DNA of 64,000 nt, from the NCBI RefSeq assembly GCF_000012505.1, contig NC_007513.1:1240001-1304000 (forward strand). The letters are read 5' to 3'. The notes under the pieces are model-generated. The model saw nothing but the letters and a program-made list of their open reading frames with translations, made no database searches and had not been told where the DNA came from. The DNA is from Synechococcus sp. CC9902 (GTDB lineage: Bacteria > Cyanobacteriota > Cyanobacteriia > PCC-6307 > Cyanobiaceae). Positions 16,502 to 27,071 of the stretch are shown here, one piece after another. Position numbers and translations under genes: made by a program. Every line of letters starts with the position of its first letter. Positions within the stretch are counted from its first letter, which is position 1.

Positions 16502-19500
16502 TCAGCCCAACACAAGCCGATCACTACAACGCGCTGTAAACGACTGATCATTCAACGCTTGCACAGCAGCGATGGGATCTCGAACACAGAATTGTGCACC
16601 AAGCCGCACATAACGGACCGAGTCTCCAAGACAAACCTCAGCCACTACTGGAACTTTCACGCCTAACTCATCGCGCTCAGGACGATGTTGCGTCAAACAT
16701 TCACGTAATTTGTGTTGGATAGCGATGTCATTGGCCTGATCAGAGGGAAGCTGAACAAGGAGCAATGTGAGGTCATCAATGGCGCGACAGTCGTCAATGA
16801 TCAACTGAACGCGTTCATCGCGTCGATCGACGCCAGCCCACACGAGCAAGCGAGCTTCTGCCATCAGATGGTCGGCCAATCGGGCATAACTCTTGGGGAA
16901 CACAACCGCTTCACAGCTACCGGTGAGATCTTCAAGTTGCAAAATGGCCATTCGATCGCCTTTTCGCGTGGTTACTTGACGCAATTCAGTGATCATCGTG
17001 ATCGCACTAACCTTGGCTTTATCCGGCTGCTCCTCTAAGGAACCCAAGCCAATGGGTGCCAACAAACGCGATGAAGGAGTGAGCTGTTTCAGTGGATGAT
17101 CTGAAAGATAAAAACCAACAAGATCTTTCTCCAATCTGAGCTTTTCAGAGGGGGGGTAGTCCGGAACTGGCGCCGCCTTCGGAGCCATGCTGAGATCCGT
17201 CGGACCATCGTCCTCCGCAGGGGCAGCCATAAGGTCGAAGAGATTTCCCTGGCCACTATCTCGATCCTTTGCTCGAGAGGAGGCCCAATCCAAAAGCAGA
17301 TCAAGATCTGCCATCAACTGCGCCCGGTTGGCATTCGGATCCATGGCATCCATTGCTCCGCAATGGATTAAGGATTCCAAGCCACGGCGATTCAAGACGC
17401 TGGATGGCAGGCGATCACACAGATCTGCCAAGGAGCGGAACGGACCATCATTTTCACGGGATTCGATCAAACGCCGGATCGCACCATCCCCAAGATTTCG
17501 AACCGCCGACAAGCCGAACAAAATTCGATCGCCATTGGGAGTGAAGTCGATAAGTGAGGCATTCAAATCTGGAGGCATCACCTCAATCCCCATGGCATTG
17601 CAATTGGAGATGTAGCGCTGCACCTTGTCGGCAGCGCCAGCATTCACCGTGAGCAGAGCCGCCATGTAGGCCACTGGGTAGTGGGCCTTGAGGTATGCCG
17701 TTTGATAGGTCACCGCGCCATAGGCAGTGGAATGGCTCTTGTTGAAGCAGTACTCAGCAAAGAGAACCATCTGATCAAAGAGTTCATCGGAAACTTTCAC
17801 ATCGACGCCACGCTTCTTCGCACCCTCGACAAATATGCCGCGGTGTTTTTGCATCTCCGATACCTTCTTTTTACCCATCGCCCGACGCAGAAGATCAGCT
17901 TGACCTAAGGAATAACCCGCTAGATCCTGCGCGATCCGCATGATCTGTTCCTGATAAACCATGATTCCGTAGGTTTCACTCAGAATCGGCTCAAGGATCT
18001 CGTGGGCGAAATCAATCGCCTCGCGGCCATGCTTTCGATTAATAAATTTTGGAATCAAACCGGCATCGAGTGGGCCAGGCCGATAGAGGGCCAAAATCGA
18101 TGAAATATCCTCAAGGGAGGAGGGCTTCAGATCTCGAACGATCTGACGCATGCCACTCGATTCAAGTTGAAAAATTCCCTCTAAATCACCACGAGCGAGC
18201 AACGCAAATGTATCGGCATCCTGGGGCGGAAGCTTGTCGGGGTCGATGCGTGTACCACTACTAACTTCAACAAGTTCCAGAGTCTTGTCGATCATTGTGA
18301 GGTTTTTCAGCCCAAGAAAATCCATCTTGAGCAAACCCATCGACTCAACATCTTCCATGAAGTATTGAGTAATGACCTGACCATCGTTGTTGCGCTGGAG
18401 GGGCACGAGTTGATCAAGGGGATCAGCAGCAATCACAACACCGGCCGCATGAACACCAAAGGTTTTGTTGGTGCCTTCGATCCGCATGGCCATATCAACC
18501 CAGCGTTTCACCACAGGGTCGCCCTGGTATTTCTCACGGAACTCGGGATTGGGTGACTCATCTCCGATCATGGCCTTCAATTTGGCCGGTTTACCCCGCA
18601 CAACAGGGATCAACTTGGCGAGGCGGTCGGCATCTCCATAGGGAATATCAAGCACGCGGGCCACATCCTTGAGGACGGCCTTGGATGTCATCCGGTTGAA
18701 CGTGATGATCTGGGCAACTTTGTCGTCCCCGTAGCGTTCAGTGACGTAATCGATGACTTCACAGCGACGCTCGATACAAAAATCGGTGTCGATGTCAGGC
18801 ATCGACTTCCGTTCTGGATTGAGGAATCGTTCAAACAGCAAGCCATTGCTCACCGGGTCGATGTTGGTGATCCCTAGGGCGTAGGCCACCAAGGAGCCCG
18901 CCGCAGACCCCCGACCAGGCCCCACTGGGATGTTCTGCTCTCGCGCAAAACGGATGTAATCCCAAACCACGAGGAAGTAGGTGGGGAAGCCCATCTGTTC
19001 CATGATTTCAAGCTCATGGCTCATCCGGTCGGCATAGTTTTCAGCGATTGGATCGTCGGACTTGAGCTCCAGTCGGTCACGCAACCCCTGCAGCGTCACC
19101 TCACGGAGATAGGTCACTGCCGTGTGCCCATCGGGAATGGGGAAGCGAGGCATTTGGTACTTACCGAGGATGTCGTAGTCCTCAACTTTCTCCGCCACCT
19201 TGGCGGTGTTCGTTATGGCCTTTTGGACAACATCAGGGTCTAGATGATCCGTAAATAAACGGCCCATCTCTTCTTCTGTCTTGATATATTCCGTACCGGT
19301 GTAGCGAAGCCGTTTTTCATCGCTAATTAACTTTCCGGTTAGTACGCATAGGAGCGCATCGTGCGCCTCCACATCCTGTTTCGTGAGGTAGTGGGCATCA
19401 TTTGTCGCCACCAATTGAATATCGAGTTCCTCGGCAATCTTGACGATTTCGGAATTGACAATTCGGTCTTCAGGAGATCCGTGGTCTTGGATTTCTAGAT

Positions 19501-20020
19501 AAAAATCTTCTCCGAAAACGTCTTGATACCAGCGGGCAACATCGCGGGCAACTTCAGGACGACCTCTCAAAATCGCTTGGGGAATCTCTCCTCCGAGACA
19601 AGCCGTGGCAATGATGAGGCCTTCGCTGTGACGCTGGAGTAAATCTTTATCGACACATGCCCGGGAAAAGATTCCACGGCCCCGCATGCCACGCAGATGA
19701 CTAATGCTGGTGAGCTTCACCAGATTGCGATACCCGATGGCATTCTTTGCCAACACAACGAGGTGATATCGCTTCTCTTTTTTCGGCTGAGGATCATCAA
19801 TCGAACCATTGATGACATACATCTCGTTGCCAATAATTGGCTTTAGGTCGGTTCCCTTACAAAGCTTGAGCAGCTCGATCGCGCCATACATCACACCGTG
19901 ATCGGTGAGCGCAATAGCGGGCATGCCCAGCTCCTTCGCCCTTTCCACCATCGACGGCAACTGCGAGGCCCCGTCAAGCAGGCTGTAATCGCTGTGGTTG
20001 TGGAGGGGAACAAATGCCAT
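16502..20020 (-). CDS. dnaE: DNA polymerase III alpha subunit
   Basis: 1172 residues, close to E. coli DnaE. The N-terminal PHP domain begins [23 protein letters not shown] and [15 protein letters not shown]. The catalytic palm carries [13 protein letters not shown] (about residues 404-416) and [14 protein letters not shown] upstream; the tandem helix-hairpin-helix region and an OB-fold ([22 protein letters not shown], about 1000-1020) follow. It is the replicative polymerase. It is encoded intact here, without the split-intein arrangement known from some other cyanobacteria. Confidence 0.97.
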   Translation of the reverse strand: MAFVPLHNHSDYSLLDGASQLPSMVERAKELGMPAIALTDHGVMYGAIELLKLCKGTDLKPIIGNEMYVINGSIDDPQPKKEKRYHLVVLAKNAIGYRNLVKLTSISHLRGMRGRGIFSRACVDKDLLQRHSEGLIIATACLGGEIPQAILRGRPEVARDVARWYQDVFGEDFYLEIQDHGSPEDRIVNSEIVKIAEELDIQLVATNDAHYLTKQDVEAHDALLCVLTGKLISDEKRLRYTGTEYIKTEEEMGRLFTDHLDPDVVQKAITNTAKVAEKVEDYDILGKYQMPRFPIPDGHTAVTYLREVTLQGLRDRLELKSDDPIAENYADRMSHELEIMEQMGFPTYFLVVWDYIRFAREQNIPVGPGRGSAAGSLVAYALGITNIDPVSNGLLFERFLNPERKSMPDIDTDFCIERRCEVIDYVTERYGDDKVAQIITFNRMTSKAVLKDVARVLDIPYGDADRLAKLIPVVRGKPAKLKAMIGDESPNPEFREKYQGDPVVKRWVDMAMRIEGTNKTFGVHAAGVVIAADPLDQLVPLQRNNDGQVITQYFMEDVESMGLLKMDFLGLKNLTMIDKTLELVEVSSGTRIDPDKLPPQDADTFALLARGDLEGIFQLESSGMRQIVRDLKPSSLEDISSILALYRPGPLDAGLIPKFINRKHGREAIDFAHEILEPILSETYGIMVYQEQIMRIAQDLAGYSLGQADLLRRAMGKKKVSEMQKHRGIFVEGAKKRGVDVKVSDELFDQMVLFAEYCFNKSHSTAYGAVTYQTAYLKAHYPVAYMAALLTVNAGAADKVQRYISNCNAMGIEVMPPDLNASLIDFTPNGDRILFGLSAVRNLGDGAIRRLIESRENDGPFRSLADLCDRLPSSVLNRRGLESLIHCGAMDAMDPNANRAQLMADLDLLLDWASSRAKDRDSGQGNLFDLMAAPAEDDGPTDLSMAPKAAPVPDYPPSEKLRLEKDLVGFYLSDHPLKQLTPSSRLLAPIGLGSLEEQPDKAKVSAITMITELRQVTTRKGDRMAILQLEDLTGSCEAVVFPKSYARLADHLMAEARLLVWAGVDRRDERVQLIIDDCRAIDDLTLLLVQLPSDQANDIAIQHKLRECLTQHRPERDELGVKVPVVAEVCLGDSVRYVRLGAQFCVRDPIAAVQALNDQSFTARCSDRLVLG

Positions 20021-20090
20021 GGACCCAGATTAGAGCCCAACGCAAGATCAAGCGTATCGCTGCACTACCAACCACCACATCTGGCGCTTT

Positions 20091-21566
20091 TTAAGGCACC
20101 AATGGTGCCTTCGGGCGTTGGGACAACACATCAGCCGCTTGTTCGTATTGGTGGGCAACCTGGAGCAAACGCGCCTCATCGAGCACATTGCCAATCAACT
20201 GCACACCGATGGGCAGCCCCGTTTGACTAAAACCGCAGGGAACACTGATCGCAGGCAAACCAGCCAAATTGACTGGGATCGTTAGGAGATCCGCCAGATA
20301 CATCGCCAAAGGATCATCTTTGTGGGCCCCAGCCTTGAAGGCGGGAGAGGGCGCCGTAGGGGTGAGCAGCACATCAACCGATTGGAACGCGGCATCAAAA
20401 TCGCGGCGGATCAACGTGCGCACCTGCTGGGCTTTCTTGTAGTACGCATCGACATATCCAGCGGACAGGGCATAGGTACCGATCAAGATCCGCCGTTGGA
20501 CCTCTTCACCAAAGCCTTCAGCCCGACTGCTCGACGTCATCGTTGCCAAACTCTCCGCATCCGCAGCCCGGAAGCCGTACTTCACGCCGTCGTAACGAGC
20601 CAAATTGGCCGATGCCTCTGAAGGAGCGATCACGTAATACGTGGCGATGCCGTCGTTAAACCGAGGGCAACTCACCTCAACCAATTCAGCGCCAAGGGCC
20701 TCAAGCTGCGCGGCTGCGGCCCGCACAGATGCGTTGACTTCGCCATCCAGCCCCTTGGCGTCAAAGCATTCCTTGATCACCCCTACCTTCAGCCCCTTGA
20801 TCGACTGGTTCAGACCGGCTGAATAGTCGGGAACCTCAACGTTCAGACAGGTTGAATCGCGCGGATCGGGCCCAGCAATCACCTGTAACAGCTCAGCCGC
20901 ATCGGCCACGGAGGTTGCAAAAGGACCCACTTGATCGAGGGAGCTCGCAAACGCCACCAGGCCCCAACGACTCACCCGGCCATAGGTGGGTTTCAAGCCA
21001 ACAACACCGCAGAAGGACGCTGGCTGACGGATCGATCCGCCGGTATCAGAACCCAGCGATGCAATACAACTGCCGGAGGCAACCGCCGCCGCACTGCCAC
21101 CAGAGCTACCGCCTGGGACGTGGTCGAGATTCCAAGGGTTGTGCGTTGCACCAAACGCCGAGGTTTCAGTCGAGCCACCCATCGCGAATTCATCGAGGTT
21201 GGTTTTACCAACCAGAACCCCTCCGGCCTGCCACAGACGCTCCGTAGCGGTGGACTCATAGGGCGGAACGAAATGTTCAAGCATTCGGCTTGAACAGGTG
21301 GTTCGCACACCTCGCGTGCAGAGGTTGTCCTTGATCGCCAGCGGCAAGCCGGCTAGTGGACCCAGCGATTCACCGGCAGCACGGGCAGCATCGATGCGAT
21401 CCGCATCGGCCCGAGCTCGCTCAACCGTGATCTCGTTGTAAACACTGAGGGACGGTTCAGCAGTTTCCAGCCTTTCGATGTGCTGATCAACAAGCTCACG
21501 GGATGAAATATCACCGTTCTGCAGTTGCTGACGCCACGCGCTGATCGTCATGGTCTTGCGATCCAT
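20091..21566 (-). CDS. gatA: Asp-tRNA(Asn)/Glu-tRNA(Gln) amidotransferase subunit A
   Basis: 491 residues, amidase-signature family. The catalytic triad lies in [13 protein letters not shown] (Lys), [15 protein letters not shown] (first Ser) and [15 protein letters not shown] (nucleophile Ser). GatA hydrolyses glutamine and passes ammonia to misacylated Glu-tRNA(Gln) bound by GatB. The start may be 21566 (MDRKTMTIS) or ATG 21551 (MTISAWRQ). GatB and GatC genes are not in the window. Confidence 0.96.
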   Translation of the reverse strand: MDRKTMTISAWRQQLQNGDISSRELVDQHIERLETAEPSLSVYNEITVERARADADRIDAARAAGESLGPLAGLPLAIKDNLCTRGVRTTCSSRMLEHFVPPYESTATERLWQAGGVLVGKTNLDEFAMGGSTETSAFGATHNPWNLDHVPGGSSGGSAAAVASGSCIASLGSDTGGSIRQPASFCGVVGLKPTYGRVSRWGLVAFASSLDQVGPFATSVADAAELLQVIAGPDPRDSTCLNVEVPDYSAGLNQSIKGLKVGVIKECFDAKGLDGEVNASVRAAAAQLEALGAELVEVSCPRFNDGIATYYVIAPSEASANLARYDGVKYGFRAADAESLATMTSSSRAEGFGEEVQRRILIGTYALSAGYVDAYYKKAQQVRTLIRRDFDAAFQSVDVLLTPTAPSPAFKAGAHKDDPLAMYLADLLTIPVNLAGLPAISVPCGFSQTGLPIGVQLIGNVLDEARLLQVAHQYEQAADVLSQRPKAPLVP

Positions 21567-21593
21567 TGCAGGGCCGACGCTATCAGCCGTCTG

Positions 21594-21893
21594 TCACCCC
21601 TCACTGGTGATGGTTAAGGGTTCACCCCTTCGCGTGCGCAGCAACGAATGGCTGATGGACTGGGGATGCTCGGAATTGATGTCGTCCAAGAAGGTGGATA
21701 ACTGTGACTCCAAGCCTGATTTGGTGATGAATGGACCGAACCAGTAGGTGACATCTGGCCCAGATGTTTGGATCCGTGCCCACCAAGCAACACCGAGGCC
21801 ATTGGCGAGGCTTCGCAGTGGCCGGATCAGTGGGCTCATTGGGGCAAAGGTGAGTAAGGCCATTTTGACCTGTGAAGAGGCCAATGAGCTCAT
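21594..21893 (-). CDS. DUF1816-domain protein
   Basis: 99 residues at most; ATG 21863 (MALLTFAPMSPLIRPL) is the likelier start, giving 89. The core AWWARIQTSGPDVTYWFGPFITKSGLESQLSTFLDDINSE matches the W-W-x-x-I-x-T-x-x-P-x-x-x-Y-x-F-G-P-F pattern that defines DUF1816, a small family found mostly in cyanobacteria and related by some to phycobilisome linker-type domains. The role is unknown. It starts close to the rlmB stop and lies on the same strand. Confidence 0.72.
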   Translation of the reverse strand: MSSLASSQVKMALLTFAPMSPLIRPLRSLANGLGVAWWARIQTSGPDVTYWFGPFITKSGLESQLSTFLDDINSEHPQSISHSLLRTRRGEPLTITSEG

Positions 21894-21896
21894 CAG

Positions 21897-23855
21897 TTAT
21901 GGGGAAAGCTTGATGCTCTGATCGAACTGAAGGTCTGGTTCAGGTTTAGAGCCAGATAATTCAAGCTCAATCGTGGGTGCAGGGGGGCTGGAATCCGCTT
22001 GAGGAGACTCCGTTTTCATCAAATCTGACTGGTCAGAACCCGGCGAATCAGACAGCTGTTGATGGAGCGATGCGTTGTCTTCGCTTGCGTGGTCAGATGC
22101 TGATACTTCCGTGTTCGATGAATCAGTGTTCGACGGATCAGTGTTCGACGTTTCACCCACAGGCGGTTCAGACAGAGGAGGGGCTGGGGGAGACACCTCT
22201 TGCGTTTTCATCTGGGGACGCACAATCGGCGGTGATGGAGCCTGACCATGAATGTCTTTCATCCAGTTGCGGCGAGCCACCTCGTAGACACACAGTGCGG
22301 TTGCCACTGAGGCATTCAGGCTGGGGGTGATGCCACGCAGGGGAATTCGCACCAATTGGTCGCAGTGGCGCCGCGTCAGCAACGACAGACCCTGGTCTTC
22401 CGAACCCGTCACCAACACGAGCGGACCCTCTAGATCCACATCCATAAGCGTGACGTCGCCCTCGGCGGCGAGGCCGATCACCCTGTAGCCCGAATCCTTG
22501 AGCTTCTCGAGGGAGCGATTGAGATTGACGACACGCGCAACAGGTAGGTGCTCCATCGCACCCGCAGCCACTTTGGCGGCAGAGCCCGTTAAGCCTGCAC
22601 TCCGACGTTGTGGCAAAACAAGACCATGGGCCCCCATCGCCTCGGCAGACCGGACGACGGCACCAAGGTTGTGGGGGTCCGTAATCCCATCGAGGGCAAG
22701 CAATAAGGGGGGCTCACCAAGCTCGGAGCAACCCTCGATGAGGGCACTGAGATCCAAGGTGTCTGCAGCGGCGGTCTGGAGCGCAATGCCCTGGTGAACA
22801 GAGCCACCTGTGACTTGCGCAAGACGTGCCCAGGTGACCTCTTCCACCAGGACACCCGAGGTTTTGGCTTCACGAAGCAATTGAAGAAATTTCGGAGCAC
22901 TGCGCATCTCTGGCGTGCACCAGATCCTGTGGATCGGGCGGCCTGATTCCAGGGCGGCCTGGGAAGCGTGGCGCCCCCAAATCAAATCATCTGCGGGCGG
23001 CGTCGAGGCTTCAGCCTCGGGCTGCAAATTGGGACGCTGGGAGCGGGGACCCGAGTCGCCAAAGCGGGGCCTTGGGGACGACTGGCGACGCTCATCACCG
23101 GAACGGTATCGATCTGGTGATCGTTCAGAGCGATCTCGGAAGCGTCCTTGGGCCGGGCGATCCGAACGGAACCGATTTGGAGCTGAAGAACGCGTGCCCT
23201 GGTCATCACGGCGCTCATAGGAACGCTTGCCATCGTCATCAGGGCGTCCTGAAAAGCGCGGAGCACGATCATCGCGACGGTCATCGCGGCGGTCATCTCT
23301 GCGGTCATCGCGGCGTGCATAGGGACGCGATCCCTCCTGCCCTCTCTGGCCATAGGAACGCGATGCAGAGCCATCCCGGCGTCCATAAGGACGGTCGCCT
23401 GATGGACCGTTACTAGAGGGTCGCTCTCTCGGGAAACGATTGCTGGGCGAACGGTTACTGGAGAAGCGATCCTTCGAAAACCGATCACCCGATGAGCGGT
23501 TTGCTGAGTAGCGATCAGTTGAAGAGCGGTCACTCGATGCGCGGTCGCTGAAGGACCGATCAGAGGAGCCGCGATCGCGAGAAAAACGGTCGTTCGTAAA
23601 CCGCTCATTCGATGAACGGCTGGCGGATGGTCGATTCCCGTATGGGCGATCACCGCTCGGGCGCTCCCTCGACGGTCGGCGATCGTCATATCCCCGCGGC
23701 GATCTGCTGTCGGAATCCCGGTTGGAATAACCAGATGACGGCGGGCGTCCTCCTGACGAAGGCGGGCGTCCTCCAGACGAGCGACCACCGTTAGCCCCTC
23801 CCTGGCGACCATCGCGGGAGGGGCCGCCGGAACGACGTTCAAAGCGAGGGCTCAT
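21897..23855 (-). CDS. rlmB: TrmH/SpoU-family rRNA methyltransferase with long disordered ends
   Basis: 652 residues, against about 250 for E. coli RlmB. Residues about 288-530 form the catalytic part: a substrate-binding domain (DDLIWGRHASQAALESGRPIHRIW) and a SPOUT domain with ALDGITDPHNLGAVVRSAEAMGA, VLVTGSEDQGLS and SLNASVATALCVYE. The first 287 residues are almost purely Arg, Ser, Asp, Gly and Pro with repeats such as RSSxDR and RRDD, and the last 120 are Pro/Ser/Asp/Glu-rich. The expected reaction is 2'-O-methylation of 23S rRNA guanosine 2251. The start overlaps the Mini-III stop by 4 bases. Confidence 0.9.
   Translation of the reverse strand: MSPRFERRSGGPSRDGRQGGANGGRSSGGRPPSSGGRPPSSGYSNRDSDSRSPRGYDDRRPSRERPSGDRPYGNRPSASRSSNERFTNDRFSRDRGSSDRSFSDRASSDRSSTDRYSANRSSGDRFSKDRFSSNRSPSNRFPRERPSSNGPSGDRPYGRRDGSASRSYGQRGQEGSRPYARRDDRRDDRRDDRRDDRAPRFSGRPDDDGKRSYERRDDQGTRSSAPNRFRSDRPAQGRFRDRSERSPDRYRSGDERRQSSPRPRFGDSGPRSQRPNLQPEAEASTPPADDLIWGRHASQAALESGRPIHRIWCTPEMRSAPKFLQLLREAKTSGVLVEEVTWARLAQVTGGSVHQGIALQTAAADTLDLSALIEGCSELGEPPLLLALDGITDPHNLGAVVRSAEAMGAHGLVLPQRRSAGLTGSAAKVAAGAMEHLPVARVVNLNRSLEKLKDSGYRVIGLAAEGDVTLMDVDLEGPLVLVTGSEDQGLSLLTRRHCDQLVRIPLRGITPSLNASVATALCVYEVARRNWMKDIHGQAPSPPIVRPQMKTQEVSPPAPPLSEPPVGETSNTDPSNTDSSNTEVSASDHASEDNASLHQQLSDSPGSDQSDLMKTESPQADSSPPAPTIELELSGSKPEPDLQFDQSIKLSP
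23265..23316. repeat. 12-bp tandem repeats inside rlmB
   Basis: Four consecutive units of the type GGTCATCGCGNC encode Arg-Arg-Asp-Asp repeats in the disordered N-terminal part of the RlmB-like protein. The units differ by one or two bases. Such an array can expand or contract by slippage while keeping the frame, because the unit is a multiple of three. Confidence 0.75.
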
Positions 23856-24283
23856 GGAGTTGGGGGCGGGGTTATCGAATTGGATCCGGCCATCTCCAGT
23901 TGATCGAGGAGCTCAGCCAGCCGGACTGGATTGTTCAGAAACAGCCAGCCCACCATTGTCTCAAACCCTGTGGCCCTTGCATACACAGCCGCATCAGCTC
24001 GCCGAGGACCGCGCCCGGCACTGTTGCGACCCCGTCGGACCAGATCGAGCTCCTCCGCGTGGAGCAAACCTTGCTGTTCAAGCCACGCCAAAAGGTTCGA
24101 CTGCGCATCAGCACGAACCTCTGCCACGACAGCCTTATGCAGCGCATCGGATCGTCCTGGACGTGCCCCCAGACGAAGACGCTGGTGAAGCTCCCAAACC
24201 GCATCACCGATCCAAGCCAACTGAAGCGGCCCCAACTTGTCGGCACCACCACGGCCAACCTGGGCTCGAATCCAATCGTTCAA
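23852..24283 (-). CDS. mrnC: Mini-ribonuclease III
   Basis: 143 residues, a stand-alone RNase III catalytic domain with no double-stranded-RNA-binding domain. The signature LGPLQLAWIGDAVWELHQRLRL holds the catalytic Asp, and RRGRNSAGRGPRRADAAVYARATGFETMVGWLFL the second acidic cluster region. Mini-III matures the ends of 23S rRNA in Bacillus and cyanobacteria. It overlaps both neighbours by 4 bases: its start overlaps the stop of the STAS gene, and its stop overlaps the rlmB start, implying coupled translation with another 23S rRNA enzyme. Confidence 0.92.
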   Translation of the reverse strand: MNDWIRAQVGRGGADKLGPLQLAWIGDAVWELHQRLRLGARPGRSDALHKAVVAEVRADAQSNLLAWLEQQGLLHAEELDLVRRGRNSAGRGPRRADAAVYARATGFETMVGWLFLNNPVRLAELLDQLEMAGSNSITPPPTP

Positions 24284-24666
24284 GCCGACAAGTTACTGAG
24301 AGCTGTCGGCACGTCATTCACCAGGTGTAAAAACTCCTCGAGTCGCACCAATTTGATGGTTTGCGCTACCCGCGTATTGCCCACAAGCTGAAAGGCCCGC
24401 TTGGCATCGGTGCACTGCTTTGCAAGCTGAACAAGGGCACCCAAGCCAGACGAATCGACAAAGTCGATCTTGCTCAGATCGAACAACGCCGGAAGTTTGT
24501 TGGCTTTCAACACATCGGATGCGTATTCGGAAAACTGTTTTTCGGAATACGCATCAAGTTGCCCAGTGAAATGAAACACCAGACATCGATCCTTTTGTTC
24601 AAACCCGCCTCGCAGTGAAACGGTGAGTCGTTGAAGCTCGCTGATGGGTTCAGGCCCCTCGGGCAT
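24280..24666 (-). CDS. STAS-domain protein (anti-sigma-factor-antagonist type)
   Basis: 128 residues. The STAS fold is evident from RCLVFHFTGQLDAYSEKQFSEYA, then LFDLSKIDFVDSSGLGALVQLAKQC, where the Ser in DSSGLG is the position phosphorylated in SpoIIAA/RsbV, and AFQLVGNTRVAQTIKLVRLEEFLHL. It probably takes part in a partner-switch with an unlinked HPK-type kinase; none is seen in the window. The stop overlaps the Mini-III start by 4 bases. Confidence 0.88.
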   Translation of the reverse strand: MPEGPEPISELQRLTVSLRGGFEQKDRCLVFHFTGQLDAYSEKQFSEYASDVLKANKLPALFDLSKIDFVDSSGLGALVQLAKQCTDAKRAFQLVGNTRVAQTIKLVRLEEFLHLVNDVPTALSNLSA

Positions 24667-24697
24667 TCGGCACGAATTGTAGGGATGGTTTCAGTGA

Positions 24698-25870
24698 TCA
24701 ACCACCCACCGTGCGCCGTTCAGTCATCAAGGCCACGAAACGGGAAAAGTGATGGTCCGCATCGTGGGGACCAGGACTTGCCTCTGGGTGGTACTGAACA
24801 CCAAAGATGGGTTTCTCACGGTGGGCGATGGCCGCAACGGTTCGATCGTTGAGATTGAAATGGGTGACCTCGATCTGATCTGATGCAAGGGAATTCGCGT
24901 CCAAAGCGAATCCGTGGTTTTGGCTTGTGATCTCCACCTGTCCAGTGGTCCCGCAGGGATGATTCAAGCCGCGATGGCCATAGGCGAGCTTGAAGGTGGA
25001 CCCCCCCAAGGCCAAACCAAGAATCTGGTGCCCAAGGCAGATTCCAAACAGCGGAAGATTTTGTTCCTGAAGAAGATCCTTGGCCAATGCAATGCCCTGG
25101 GTTACAGCGGCCGGATCACCAGGACCATTGGAGAGAAAAACACCATCAGGCTGATGGGAGCGAACCGTGGTGAGATCGCTATCCACCGGCAGAACCGTGA
25201 CCTCACAACCATGGGCCACAAGACGATCCAAAATGGCGCGCTTGATTCCAAAGTCGATCGCCACCACGTGGAACGGTCGACTGGGGTTGTTGTGTAGGCG
25301 CTGATCAAAGTCGACGCGACAAGCATTGGTCCAGCGATAGGACTCTTTCGTCGAAACACGACTTGCCAGATTCAATCCCTCCATCGAAGGAGCGGTCCGC
25401 AGCTCTTCGAGCAGAGCAGCCGGACTGCGGCCATCACTACAAATCACACCGTTCATCGCACCGCAATCACGGAGATGGCGAACGAGGGCGCGCGTATCGA
25501 CGCCGCAAATGCCCACCAATTGATGGGCATCCATCCAAGATTCAAGGGAATCCTGGCTGCGCCAATTGCTGAATTTGGGTGCCAACTGCCGAGCGATGAC
25601 CCCACGAGCATGGGGAGAGTCAGCCTCCTGATCATCGGCATTCACACCGGTATTCCCAAGCTCGGGATAGGTGAAAGTCACTAACTGACCTTCATAGGAG
25701 GGATCGGTCAAGACCTCCTGATAGCCAGTCATCCCTGTATTAAAAACAACCTCTCCAACCGCTGTACCGCGGTGTCCAAAACCCACACCGCTCAGGACAG
25801 TGCCATCGGCGAGTACGAGGTGCGCTTCGCCGGATGGGGAATCAGGCATTTGGACCGCAGACAAACTCAT
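24698..25870 (-). CDS. carA: Carbamoyl-phosphate synthase small subunit
   Basis: 390 residues from ATG 25870 ([24 protein letters not shown]). An in-frame start at 25894 would overlap trpD by 17 bases. The N-terminal CPSase domain holds [23 protein letters not shown], and the class I glutamine amidotransferase domain has the nucleophile Cys in [16 protein letters not shown] and His/Glu in [13 protein letters not shown]. CarA provides ammonia from glutamine for carbamoyl phosphate used in arginine and pyrimidine synthesis. It follows trpD by 7 bases. Confidence 0.96.
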   Translation of the reverse strand: MSLSAVQMPDSPSGEAHLVLADGTVLSGVGFGHRGTAVGEVVFNTGMTGYQEVLTDPSYEGQLVTFTYPELGNTGVNADDQEADSPHARGVIARQLAPKFSNWRSQDSLESWMDAHQLVGICGVDTRALVRHLRDCGAMNGVICSDGRSPAALLEELRTAPSMEGLNLASRVSTKESYRWTNACRVDFDQRLHNNPSRPFHVVAIDFGIKRAILDRLVAHGCEVTVLPVDSDLTTVRSHQPDGVFLSNGPGDPAAVTQGIALAKDLLQEQNLPLFGICLGHQILGLALGGSTFKLAYGHRGLNHPCGTTGQVEITSQNHGFALDANSLASDQIEVTHFNLNDRTVAAIAHREKPIFGVQYHPEASPGPHDADHHFSRFVALMTERRTVGG

Positions 25871-25877
25871 CTGCCAT

Positions 25878-26933
25878 TCATTGTCCATTTCCATGGGACA
25901 AGGCCCGTTGCAGGTCCTGAAGTTTTTGCCAAGGCAGACCGTCGCGGAGTGTGTCTGACGCCCGTCGAGCGGCTGCTTTCAGATCGAGTTCCACACCAGC
26001 CACCCAGAGAACCAAGGCCGTGTTGAAAGCCACAACATCAATCTGGGCAGGAGTTGCCTCACCCTTTAAGACGTTTTCAAGAATCCGCTGGTTGTCTGCC
26101 AAATCGCCACCCCGTAATGCCTCGAGCGGTGCAGCAGCCAGCCCTAAGTCGTCTGGAGAGACAAAGCGTGTCGCAATCGGTTTTCCTGCTTCGACCATGC
26201 GTAATTCGTTCGCTCCTGCCAGGGAGGCTTCGTCCAAACCGCCAGCGCCATGCACGACTACGGCGCGGTCTAACCCCAGTTGGTCGAGGGCTCCAGCCAT
26301 CGGATCGAGCAAATCAGCTCGGGCTACCCCAAGCACCTGGGCCTGAGGTTGAAGAGGATTCACCAGAGGGCCCAGCAGGTTGAACACAGTGCGAACGCCA
26401 AGACTGCGACGCAAGGGAGCCAGGTTCACCAGAGCTGGATGCCATGCCGGAGCAAATAAAAAGGTGACTCCCGTTGTGGAGATGGCCTCCACAACGGAGG
26501 CAAGCGGGGCTTTGAGGTTGAGGCCTAAGCCTTCCAACACATCTGCAGAGCCCACCTTGCCGCTCGCACTGCGATTGCCATGTTTGGCCACATTCACCCC
26601 GAGGGCGGCAGCGGTGAAAGCCACGGCTGTGGAAATGTTGAAGGTGTCAGCCCCGTCTCCTCCCGTGCCACAGGTATCCACCATTGCCAAATTTGGGCGA
26701 TCACAGGGCAGCGGACAAGCCCCACGCAGCACTGAGGCCATCGCGGCCAGTTCATCAGCCACCATCCCTTTGGCACGCAACCCGGCAAGGAAGGCACCCG
26801 TTTGAACAGGAGACAACTCCTCCGCCAGCCACGCTTGCATCAAAGACGATGCTTCAGAGGCCGAAAGATCCTGCCCCTGCAATAGCTGCTCGAGACGTTG
26901 GGGCCAAGAAATCGTGGAGGGCACTGCAGCCAT
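25878..26933 (-). CDS. trpD: Anthranilate phosphoribosyltransferase
   Basis: 351 residues. The PRPP-binding glycine motif [18 protein letters not shown] (about residues 87-104) and [21 protein letters not shown], the anthranilate-site signature, are intact. It transfers a phosphoribosyl group to anthranilate in the second step of the tryptophan branch. The start ATG 26933 lies only 9 bases after the T-run of an intrinsic terminator (26943-26971), which suggests leader-controlled expression. carA follows 7 bases downstream, so arginine/pyrimidine and tryptophan genes may share a transcript. Confidence 0.96.
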   Translation of the reverse strand: MAAVPSTISWPQRLEQLLQGQDLSASEASSLMQAWLAEELSPVQTGAFLAGLRAKGMVADELAAMASVLRGACPLPCDRPNLAMVDTCGTGGDGADTFNISTAVAFTAAALGVNVAKHGNRSASGKVGSADVLEGLGLNLKAPLASVVEAISTTGVTFLFAPAWHPALVNLAPLRRSLGVRTVFNLLGPLVNPLQPQAQVLGVARADLLDPMAGALDQLGLDRAVVVHGAGGLDEASLAGANELRMVEAGKPIATRFVSPDDLGLAAAPLEALRGGDLADNQRILENVLKGEATPAQIDVVAFNTALVLWVAGVELDLKAAARRASDTLRDGLPWQKLQDLQRALSHGNGQ

Positions 26934-26942
26934 GACAGCCAG

Positions 26943-26971
26943 AAAAAAACCCGGGTGCGATGCACGCCGGG
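26943..26971 (-). terminator. Terminator hairpin directly before trpD (possible attenuator)
   Basis: On the minus strand CCCGG-C-GTGC pairs with GCAC-CCGGG around an ATC loop, one bulged C, followed by seven T residues. The trpD ATG comes 9 bases after the T-run. A strong intrinsic terminator at this place can only serve a transcript that starts upstream in the 27000-27100 region, so it fits either a leader attenuator or the end of a short RNA. Confidence 0.75.
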
Positions 26972-26996
26972 CCAGGTGATGGGGACTTCTCCACTA

Positions 26997-27071
26997 TTAC
27001 CAATCCACCAGGGGCTTGCCAGGGTTGCTTGGGCAAATGCCTAGGTTGATCAACCAAACGGACCTACGCAT
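26997..27071 (-). CDS. Possible 24-residue leader peptide with two Trp codons
   Basis: ATG 27071 opens a 24-codon frame (start MRRSVWLINLG, end KPLVDW) ending TAA at 26997. Trp codons are at position 6 and at the last sense codon. It lies just upstream of the terminator before trpD. It overlaps the start of the divergent ABC gene by two bases and has no clear ribosome binding site, so it may be chance. Confidence 0.25.
   Translation of the reverse strand: MRRSVWLINLGICPSNPGKPLVDW

Noticed and set aside
23265-23316. Regular short repeats as a CRISPR-like array
   Set aside because: The unit is 12 bp, has no spacers, and encodes protein in frame.
22982-23842. 286-codon leftward frame in another phase of the RlmB low-complexity arm
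   Set aside because: Created by the repeated codons of the Arg/Ser arm; the arm frame continues directly into the enzyme core, while this one has no conserved part.
26854-27057. 67-codon leftward frame across the trpD leader
   Set aside because: It runs through the terminator hairpin and into trpD in a different frame without any conserved sequence.
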